From Chloroflexi bacterium RBG_16_64_32 (lineage in GTDB: Bacteria > Chloroflexota > Dehalococcoidia > SM23-28-2 > RBG-16-64-32), in contig MGNZ01000091.1 in the NCBI GenBank assembly GCA_001795235.1, positions 1-8,019 of the forward strand: a DNA stretch of 8,019 nucleotides. The letters run 5' to 3'. The translations under genes and the position numbers were made by a program. This document shows, piece by piece, positions 1 to 5,011 of this stretch (position 1 is its first letter; every line of letters begins with the position of its first letter). The notes beneath the pieces are model-generated. The model had not been told where the DNA came from. It did no database searches and worked only from the letters and a program-made list of their open reading frames with translations.

Positions 1-33
1 ATCCAACTCGCTGATCTCCCAGGTGATCGTCAT
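1..33 (-). CDS. 5' end of an unidentified gene leaving the window
   Basis: Minus-strand reading from 33 gives ATG followed by ten codons (MTITWEISELD) and then runs off the left edge. A GGAGG ribosome binding site (complement of 38-42) lies 4 nt before the ATG, and a TATACT -10 box (complement of 67-72) lies further upstream. The gene is divergent from pyrG. Eleven residues are too few to assign a family. The same start, with the same ribosome binding site, is repeated 88 bp upstream at 121, where it gives only a 24-codon frame ending at 47, so the copy nearest the edge is probably the functional start. Confidence 0.45.
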   Translation of the reverse strand, partial: MTITWEISELD

Positions 34-46
34 GGTTCCTCCGTCC

Positions 47-121
47 TCAGGAATCGGGTCGAGTCCAGTATATCGGCTGCGGCAGGGAATCCAACTCGCT
101 GATCTCCCAGGTGATCGTCAT
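47..121 (-). pseudogene. duplicated start of the left-edge gene, 24-codon dead end
   Basis: The second repeat copy carries the same GGAGG site and ATG (complement of 119-121) and the same eleven codons. Because the 88-bp unit shifts the frame, it then reads through promoter DNA of the other copy and stops at 47. It is best seen as a by-product of the duplication, although a ribosome would be expected to start here. It could act as an upstream short frame that lowers translation of the real gene. Confidence 0.5.
67..94 (-). promoter_or_regulatory. promoter copy 1 of the left-edge gene
   Basis: On the minus strand TATACT (complement of 67-72, five of six consensus bases) is preceded, after a 16-nt spacer, by TTGGAT (complement of 89-94, three of six). 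The -35 hexamer is supplied by the neighbouring repeat copy, so the duplication junction lies between the two boxes. This is weaker than the ancestral arrangement at 155-183. Confidence 0.35.
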
Positions 122-154
122 GGTTCCTCCGTCCTCAGGAATCGGGTCGAGTCC

Positions 155-183
155 AGTATATCGGCTGCGGCAGGGACGGTCAC
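155..183 (-). promoter_or_regulatory. promoter copy 2 (likely ancestral) of the left-edge gene
   Basis: TATACT (complement of 155-160) is preceded by a 17-nt spacer and GTGACC (complement of 178-183, four of six -35 bases). The -35 lies in unduplicated DNA, so this is probably the original promoter. A transcript from here would pass through both start sites. Confidence 0.4.
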
Positions 184-283
184 GGCGGCCGGCCGTTTGG
201 CGCCGGTTCCAGGCCTGCCAGTTTTCCACACAGGATCCGATAAAGGATTTTCGCGTTTTCTCCTTTCTTCCCTTCGTGTTCCC

Positions 284-314
284 TTGACACTCATACCCGC
301 CCGTCCTGTATCAT
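284..314 (+). promoter_or_regulatory. pyrG promoter
   Basis: A perfect -35 TTGACA (284-289) and a TATCAT -10 (309-314, five of six) are separated by 19 nt, slightly longer than the preferred 17. Transcription would start about 321-322, where the sequence is GGGC. The rest of the intergenic stretch 177-283 shows no other gene or convincing site. Confidence 0.55.
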
Positions 315-321
315 GATTGTC

Positions 322-348
322 GGGCTGAGGAGGCCCCCGAAAAGGGGG
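322..348 (+). promoter_or_regulatory. pyrG leader: GGGC start and C5/G5 hairpin at the start codon
   Basis: The predicted transcript begins GGGCUG. A hairpin with stem CCCCC (334-338) / GGGGG (344-348) and loop GAAAA ends two bases before the pyrG ATG. The 5' GGGC (322-325) can instead pair with GCCC (333-336). Two ribosome-binding candidates exist: GGAGG (329-333), 17 nt from the ATG unless the hairpin folds it closer, and GGGGG (344-348), very close to the ATG. In Bacillus subtilis, pyrG transcripts also begin GGGC, and low CTP causes reiterative G addition whose poly(G) pairs with a pyrimidine tract. A similar CTP switch here is an inference. Confidence 0.45.
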
Positions 349-350
349 AA

Positions 351-2039
351 ATGGGAACCAAATATATATTCGTAACCGGCGGCGTTGTCAGTTCAGTTGG
401 CAAAGGCATCACTACCGCCGCCATCGGCAGAATCCTCAAGTCCCGCAACATCTCCGTCGTCATCCAGAAGCTAGACCCCTATCTCAACGTCGACCCCGGC
501 ACCATGTCCCCTTACCAGCACGGGGAAGTCTTTGTCACCAACGACGGCGCCGAGACGGACCTGGATCTGGGGCACTACGAGCGTTTCCTTGACCAGGACC
601 TGACCAGCGGCAGCTCCGTCACTACCGGCCAGATATACCAGGCCGTCATCACCAAGGAGCGCCGCGGCGACTACCTTGGCCGCACGATCCAGCCCATCCC
701 CCACGTCACGAACGAGATCAAGGAGCGCATCCGCGGCATCGGCCGCGACTCCGGAGCGGAGGTCGTCATCGTCGAGGTGGGCGGCACCGTCGGCGACATC
801 GAGAGCCAGCCGCACCTGGAGGCGATCCGCCAGATGCGAAACGAGGAGAGCCACTCGGACACCCTTTCCATCCACGTCACTCTCCTGCCGTACATCAGCA
901 CCACCGGCGAACTGAAGACCAAGCCCACACAACACAGCGTCCGTGAGCTGCGCTCCATGGGCATCCAGCCGGACGTCATCGTCTGCCGCAGCGACCGGCC
1001 GGTGGCCGACGAGCTGCGCGACAAGATTTCGCTGTTCTGTGACGTCTCCGCGCGCGCGGTCATTCCTCTCCTGACCATGCCCAGCATATACGAGGTCCCG
1101 TTGGTGCTGGAGGAGGCCGGCCTCGGCGACTTGATCGTCGATAGGCTGAACCTGCCCGCCGGCTCTCGGGATCTGGAGGACTGGCAGGACTGGGTGGAGC
1201 GGTTGAAGAACCCGGGCGGGCAGCTTGAGATCGCCATCGTCGGCAAATACGTGGAGCTTCCGGACGCCTATCTTTCAGTCAAGGAATCGCTCATTCACGC
1301 CGGCGTCCACCACCAGACCGGGATCAACGTCCGATGGATGCACTCGCAGGAAGTGGAGGCATCCGGCGGGGGGGAGATGCTGTCGAGCGTGGACGGCATC
1401 GTCGTCCCTGGCGGATTCGGGGAGCGCGGCTTCGAGGGCAAGATTGAGGCCGCCCGCTTCGCACGCGAAAACGGCGTGCCGTACCTGGGGCTATGCTTGG
1501 GCCTACAGGTAATGGTTGTTGAGTTTGCCCGCCACCTGTTCGGCACCGACGAGGCCAACTCCACGGAGTTTCACCCGGAGACGCCCTACCCCGTCATCAG
1601 CCTGCTGTCGGAGCAGATGGGCGTGGGGGACAAGGGTGGCACCATGCGCCTGGGTGGCTACCCCTGTCGCCTGGTGGCGGGGACGAAGGCCCGCGCCGCC
1701 TACGGCCGCGACGAGGTCGTTGAGCGCCACCGCCACCGCTACGAGCTGAACAACGAGTTCCGCGCTCAGCTAGAGGAGGCGGGCCTCATCGCCAGCGGCA
1801 CCCTCCCTGACGGCTCCCTGATGGAGATCTGCGAGCTGCGCGATCACCCCTGGATGGTCGGTACCCAGTTCCACCCGGAGTTCCGCTCCCGCCCCAACCG
1901 TCCTCACCCGCTGTTCGACGGGTTTGTGGGCGCCGCCGTGGAGTATGCCCGCACCCGCAGTGTACCGGCGGCGCGTCCCTCCCACGCGGCCGGCCGTCCC
2001 GGCCGGCGCCCGGCACGCTCGCAATCATCGCCTGCGTGA
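351..2039 (+). CDS. pyrG: CTP synthase (glutamine-hydrolysing)
   Basis: Makes CTP from UTP, ATP and glutamine in the cytoplasm, the last step of de novo pyrimidine nucleotide synthesis. The 562-residue product has the synthetase domain (about 1-270) with a P-loop near residues 10-19 (GGVVSSVGKG), Mg-binding Asp72 and Glu142, and the KTKPTQHSVREL segment (189-200) of the UTP site. The class I glutamine amidotransferase domain (about 292-535) has nucleophile Cys382 in GLCLG and His508/Glu510 in FHPEF, so the triad is intact. The ATG at 351 matches the normal family N-terminus. The usual family end is near residue 535; about 25 further residues form a basic Arg/Ala/Pro tail of unknown role. The stop overlaps the next gene's GTG by 4 bp (2036-2039), indicating translational coupling. 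Confidence 0.98.
   Translation: MGTKYIFVTGGVVSSVGKGITTAAIGRILKSRNISVVIQKLDPYLNVDPGTMSPYQHGEVFVTNDGAETDLDLGHYERFLDQDLTSGSSVTTGQIYQAVITKERRGDYLGRTIQPIPHVTNEIKERIRGIGRDSGAEVVIVEVGGTVGDIESQPHLEAIRQMRNEESHSDTLSIHVTLLPYISTTGELKTKPTQHSVRELRSMGIQPDVIVCRSDRPVADELRDKISLFCDVSARAVIPLLTMPSIYEVPLVLEEAGLGDLIVDRLNLPAGSRDLEDWQDWVERLKNPGGQLEIAIVGKYVELPDAYLSVKESLIHAGVHHQTGINVRWMHSQEVEASGGGEMLSSVDGIVVPGGFGERGFEGKIEAARFARENGVPYLGLCLGLQVMVVEFARHLFGTDEANSTEFHPETPYPVISLLSEQMGVGDKGGTMRLGGYPCRLVAGTKARAAYGRDEVVERHRHRYELNNEFRAQLEEAGLIASGTLPDGSLMEICELRDHPWMVGTQFHPEFRSRPNRPHPLFDGFVGAAVEYARTRSVPAARPSHAAGRPGRRPARSQSSPA
1989..2007 (+). other. perfect 8-bp GC hairpin in the pyrG tail
   Basis: GCCGGCCG (1989-1996) and CGGCCGGC (2000-2007) form a perfect stem with a 3-nt loop, about 28 nt before the downstream GTG. 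There is no T-run after it, so it is not an ordinary intrinsic terminator. It lies in the codons for the extra Arg/Pro-rich tail. It may stabilise the mRNA or slow ribosomes before the coupled start, or simply reflect high GC content. Confidence 0.5.
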
Positions 2040-2512
2040 TCGCTGAGAACGCCCTCACCCTGGTCCACGTTCTCGCCGCGTTCTGGTACGTTATGGGGCT
2101 TGCTGCCGTGCAGTTTCCCCTTATCCGCGGCTGGCGGCTGGAAGACGTGAAGATCAAGGCGGCAGCCTTTGAGGAAGCCTCGCACTATCAAGGGCTGCTG
2201 CTCGTCCCTGGCATCATCGCTGTCGGAGTGACAGGGGTTTTCATGTGGGCCCAAATGGATTACAATCTAATCACAACCGGTTGGCTCGTGACCCAAGAAT
2301 CCCTCTACCTTGTGAGTCTGCTGGTTTGTGTGCCGTTGATCGGCGCAGGCTTGCGAAGGACGCGGCTGGCCGCCCTCCACGCGGAGAAGACCGGCGGCAT
2401 AACCCCTGAGCTGGAAGAAGCGCTTGCCGAAAACGTTCCGATAGTATTCAGCGGCATCGCAACCTTGCTGATTCCGGTCATGGCCTATCTGGCGGTGTTT
2501 AGGCCGTTTTAG
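2036..2512 (+). CDS. four-helix integral membrane protein, DUF2269-like
   Basis: Function unknown. The 158-residue product has four predicted transmembrane helices at about 6-28, 53-73, 87-106 and 134-155, with a His-Val-Leu near the N-terminus (HVLAAFW) and an Arg-rich loop after helix 3. This layout resembles the DUF2269 family of predicted integral membrane proteins; the assignment rests on pattern recognition only. The start is GTG, overlapping the pyrG stop as GTGA, and no clear ribosome binding site precedes it, so translation probably depends on ribosomes finishing pyrG. The transaldolase gene follows after 16 nt. It sits where B. subtilis has ywjG, but it is not obviously related to that gene. 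Confidence 0.85.
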   Translation: MIAENALTLVHVLAAFWYVMGLAAVQFPLIRGWRLEDVKIKAAAFEEASHYQGLLLVPGIIAVGVTGVFMWAQMDYNLITTGWLVTQESLYLVSLLVCVPLIGAGLRRTRLAALHAEKTGGITPELEEALAENVPIVFSGIATLLIPVMAYLAVFRPF

Positions 2513-2528
2513 AGGAGCGCAGACAAGC

Positions 2529-3188
2529 ATGAAGATCTGGCTGGATACGGCAAACGTGGACGAGATCCGCGCCGCCGCGCGATTCGGTGTGGTCAGTGGT
2601 GTCACCACCAACCCCTCGTTGTGGGCGAAGGCCGCGTCCGGCATCGAGTATCGCGAAGTTGTCGTTGAGATATGCTCGGTCATCGAGGGTCCCGTCTCGG
2701 CGGAGTGTGTGGCCCAGGACGTGGACGGCCTGGTCGAGGAGGCGCGCAGCATCGCCTCCTGGCATCCCAACGTCGTGGTCAAGATACCCCTGGACGAGAC
2801 CGGCCTGGAGGCGATCCACCGCGTTTCCAGGGAGGGGATCAAAGTCAACACCACTCTCATCTTCCAGCCCAACCAGGCGATGCTCGCGGCCGAGGCCGGC
2901 GCTACTTACGTCAGCCCCTTCGTTGGGCGCCTCGACGATATCGGTCACGATGGCATGGCGGTCGTGCGGGATATCGTAGAGATATTCGACCGCTATCACT
3001 TTTCCACCCACGTGCTGGCCGCCAGCCTGCGCCATCCCCTGCACGTGATCCAGGCGGCCAAGGCCGGAGCCCACATCGCCACCGTGCCGTACGCTGTGCT
3101 TCAGGCGATGTTCAAGCACCCTCTCACCGATGTAGGTATGCAGAAGTTCCTAGAGGACGCCCGCAAGGCGGCTACGGTGCGCTCTTGA
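2529..3188 (+). CDS. tal: transaldolase, FSA/TalC type
   Basis: Pentose phosphate enzyme that transfers a dihydroxyacetone unit between sugar phosphates through a Schiff base. The 219-residue length and the motifs fit the small (about 215-220 residue) family shared with fructose-6-phosphate aldolase: FDTA-like start (WLDTAN, residues 4-9), GVTTNPS (24-30), catalytic Lys85 in VVVKIP, and YVSPFVGRLDDIG (127-139). Residue 131 is Phe. In E. coli FsaA this position is Tyr131, and in true transaldolases it is Phe, so transaldolase activity is more likely than aldolase. A GAGGAG ribosome binding site (2512-2517) lies 11 nt before the ATG and overlaps the end of the previous gene, so the two are cotranscribed. 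No terminator is obvious after it. Confidence 0.95.
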   Translation: MKIWLDTANVDEIRAAARFGVVSGVTTNPSLWAKAASGIEYREVVVEICSVIEGPVSAECVAQDVDGLVEEARSIASWHPNVVVKIPLDETGLEAIHRVSREGIKVNTTLIFQPNQAMLAAEAGATYVSPFVGRLDDIGHDGMAVVRDIVEIFDRYHFSTHVLAASLRHPLHVIQAAKAGAHIATVPYAVLQAMFKHPLTDVGMQKFLEDARKAATVRS

Positions 3189-3380
3189 TTCCCGTTGACG
3201 ATGCCCAGGCAACGCCGGTGGGGCCTTGCGCGTCTTGAACGTATGATGTATTTTGATTGCGCCTCCCCATTTTGAGCCGTGCCACGTAAACGTATCTGGG
3301 CCAGGAACAGCGCCAAGAACTCACAGACAGCGGAAATGGCCCCACTTATGGAGTCACTTGAACCGTTACCGGAGTCTCCC
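3189..3380 (+). other. transaldolase-rho gap / probable rho leader
   Basis: About 190 nt without a convincing gene if rho starts at 3381. It contains an isolated -10-like TATGAT (3242-3247) with no good -35 at the right distance. A GTG at 3279 opens an in-frame 34-codon extension of rho, but that stretch lacks a ribosome binding site, its codons are less GC-rich at third positions than the rest of rho, and it resembles no Rho domain. No hairpin with a T-run is present. Confidence 0.5.
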
Positions 3381-4646
3381 GTGAATCTCATCGAACTGGA
3401 AACACAGACCAAAGACGAACTGCTCGAGGTCGCTAAGGAGCTGGGTGTTAGCGGCACCGCTTCCCTGCGCAAGCAAGACCTCGTCTTCCGCATCCTTCAG
3501 GCCAGGGCTGAGCGCGAAGGAAACTACTTCGCCGGCGGGATCCTCGAAATCGTCGCTGACGGCTTTGGCTTCCTCCGCTCGGACGGCCTCCGGCCCGGCC
3601 TCAGCGACGTCTACGTCTCCCAGACGCAGATCAGGCGCTTCGCCCTCCGCGGCGGCGACTACGTCATGGGCACGGTCCGTCCCCCCAGAGACTCGGAAAA
3701 GTACTACGGCCTCCTGCGCGTGGACGTGGTCAACGGCCTGGACCCGGAGACCGCCAAGCGCCGGCCCTACTTCAACCAGCTCACCCCTATCTTTCCCCTC
3801 GAGCTGTTAGACCTGGAGGCCGGCGACAGCAACCTCTCCACTCGCATAATCAACCTCATCGCCCCCATCGGGCGCGGCCAGCGAGGTCTCATAGTCTCCC
3901 CCCCCAAGGCAGGGAAGACGGTAATCCTCAAGATGATCGCCAAGGCGATCGCAAAAAGATATGAGGACATCCACATCATCGTCCTCCTCATCGGAGAGCG
4001 GCCGGAGGAAGTCACGGACTGGCGTCGCTCTGTAGAGGAAGCGGAGGTCATGGCTGCCACCTTCGACGATCCGGTTGAGGACCAAACTCGCGTAGCCGAG
4101 TCGGGCGTCGAGAGGGCGAAGAGGCTCGTTGAGTGCGGGCGCCACATCGTCGTCCTCCTGGATGGGATCACCCGTCTCACCCGCGCTTACAACCTCGCCC
4201 TTCCTTCCAGCGGCCGCACCCTCTCCGGCGGCATCGATCCTGTCGCCCTCCACCCCTCAAAACGCCTGTTCGGCGCCGCCCGAAACATGGAAGAGGGGGG
4301 CAGCCTCACCATGCTGGCCACCTGCCTCATCGACACCGGCAGCCGGATGGATGAGGTTATCTACGAGGAGTTCAAGGGCACCGGTAACTGGGAACTCTTC
4401 CTAGATCGTCGCCTGGCTGAGAAGCGCACATTCCCCGCTATTGACATTCAGCGCTCCAGCACCCGCCGCGACGACCTCCTCCTGAGCGAAGAAAACTACA
4501 AGCGCGTGCTGCTGCTGCGCCGCATGACCGCCCTGCTGGGCCAGAATTCCTCCAACCCCACAGAGGCCACTGAGCTAATCCTTGACCGCCTCCAACGCAC
4601 CAGCAACAACGAAGAGTTCCTGGCCACCATTAAGGACGCCGTCTGA
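3381..4646 (+). CDS. rho: transcription termination factor Rho
   Basis: Hexameric RNA-dependent ATPase/helicase that releases transcripts from RNA polymerase. From the GTG at 3381 the product is 421 residues (E. coli Rho is 419), and its first residues MNLIEL match the E. coli start MNLTEL. A GGAG site (3371-3374) sits 6 nt before this GTG. An in-frame GTG at 3279 would give 455 residues but has no such site. Domains: Rho N-terminal helix bundle (about 1-42), cold-shock-like RNA-binding fold with DGFGFLRS (60-67), ATPase domain with Walker A PPKAGKT (174-180), catalytic Glu206, Walker B Asp261 in VVLLDG, and the conserved GGSLTMLAT and EEFKGTGN segments. Compared with E. coli, Asp210 is Gly205, Met219 is Trp214 and Ser266 is Gly262. 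rpmE, often next to rho, is absent here. Confidence 0.97.
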   Translation: MNLIELETQTKDELLEVAKELGVSGTASLRKQDLVFRILQARAEREGNYFAGGILEIVADGFGFLRSDGLRPGLSDVYVSQTQIRRFALRGGDYVMGTVRPPRDSEKYYGLLRVDVVNGLDPETAKRRPYFNQLTPIFPLELLDLEAGDSNLSTRIINLIAPIGRGQRGLIVSPPKAGKTVILKMIAKAIAKRYEDIHIIVLLIGERPEEVTDWRRSVEEAEVMAATFDDPVEDQTRVAESGVERAKRLVECGRHIVVLLDGITRLTRAYNLALPSSGRTLSGGIDPVALHPSKRLFGAARNMEEGGSLTMLATCLIDTGSRMDEVIYEEFKGTGNWELFLDRRLAEKRTFPAIDIQRSSTRRDDLLLSEENYKRVLLLRRMTALLGQNSSNPTEATELILDRLQRTSNNEEFLATIKDAV

Positions 4647-4718
4647 GCGCGGCGTTCACCGGCTTTTCCCCAAAACCTCCGCTCACCTGTGTTACGCAGG
4701 CCCCGGTAACGTGTCAAT

Positions 4719-4748
4719 TTGTGAAGAAGTTGACAATTGGGGTATAAT
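4719..4748 (+). promoter_or_regulatory. promoter of the LysM/M23-SGNH unit, with overlapping dyad
   Basis: A perfect TATAAT (4743-4748) is preceded, after 18 nt, by TTGTGA (4719-4724, four of six -35 bases). A consensus TTGACA (4730-4735) also lies here but only 7 nt from the -10, too close to act as its -35. Instead it forms an inverted repeat with TGTCAA (4712-4717), spaced 12 nt, that straddles the -35. This is a plausible operator. An AGGGAGG ribosome binding site follows at 4764-4770. Confidence 0.55.
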
Positions 4749-4779
4749 GACCCCCGATTGCTAAGGGAGGCTATCCGGG

Positions 4780-4896
4780 ATGGCGTCATCGGGCGCCACC
4801 TCGGCAGGAGGAGGAGACAAACAGGAGGTAGGTTATTCGGGGTCCGCACGCACCGCCCCTGGAAGAGCACCGGGGTCGAGACAAGCGCACGGTTGA
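4780..4896 (+). CDS. 38-codon leader frame, or the displaced 5' end of the LysM/M23 gene
   Basis: The first ATG after the promoter (4780) has a strong AGGGAGG site (4764-4770) 9 nt before it and opens a 38-codon frame, rich in Gly/Ser/Ala, ending TGA at 4894-4896. It resembles no family I know. It overlaps, in another frame, the open region encoding the membrane anchor of the LysM/M23 protein. A +1 shift between 4832 and 4893, for instance at the G-runs 4839-4842 or 4872-4875, would join the two into one gene. It may be a leader peptide, a frameshifted N-terminus or a chance frame. Confidence 0.35.
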   Translation: MASSGATSAGGGDKQEVGYSGSARTAPGRAPGSRQAHG

Positions 4897-5011
4897 CCCG
4901 CAGACCGCGGGCAAGCCGCTGGCCAAATACCGAAGGTACTACCTGCACGGCACCTTCATCCTTCTGGCTCTCGTAGCGGTCTCCTTTGCCGCCACGGGAG
5001 CCCTGGGCGCT
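4832..5011 (+). other. in-frame N-terminal extension with membrane anchor, no canonical start
   Basis: The LysM/M23 frame stays open upstream of its first GTG (5012) back to a TAG at 4829-4831. The translation has a charged, Arg/Lys-rich stretch ending in KPLAKYRRYYLHG and then a hydrophobic helix (FILLALVAVSFAATGALGA). That is a textbook inside-positive signal anchor, so the region is very likely translated. No ATG, GTG or TTG exists in it in this frame. The best candidate is ATT at 4835, six nt after a perfect AGGAGG (4823-4828); AUU is a rare but known start codon, as in infC. Confidence 0.6.

Larger units (their letters stand above)
1..176. repeat. perfect 88-bp tandem duplication, two copies
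   Basis: Positions 1-88 and 89-176 are identical base for base; identity stops at 177. The unit contains, read on the minus strand, a TATACT -10 box, a GGAGG ribosome binding site, an ATG and eleven codons. The length is not a multiple of three, so the second copy does not extend a protein repeat but restarts the reading frame. Since the window begins inside the array, more copies could lie to the left. It could be a genuine recent duplication or an assembly artefact at a contig edge. Confidence 0.95.

Noticed and set aside
222..230. TTTTCCACA, one mismatch from the DnaA box TTATCCACA
   Set aside because: A single box, with no cluster, AT-rich unwinding region or dnaA/dnaN nearby, so not evidence for an origin.
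23..316. Plus-strand frame through the repeat and pyrG upstream region
   Set aside because: It crosses the divergent promoters, ends inside the pyrG promoter region, and has no ribosome binding site or recognisable domain.
3195..3200. TTGACG as a -35 for rho
   Set aside because: The nearest good -10 (TATGAT, 3242-3247) is 41 nt away, far beyond a usable spacer.
4691..4710. GTTAC...GTAAC inverted repeat after rho as a terminator
   Set aside because: Only 5 bp of stem around a 10-nt loop and no T-run.
4737..4976. 79-codon frame beginning just before the TATAAT box
   Set aside because: It starts upstream of the predicted transcript start, has no ribosome binding site, and its Arg-rich translation is a shifted reading of the leader and anchor region.
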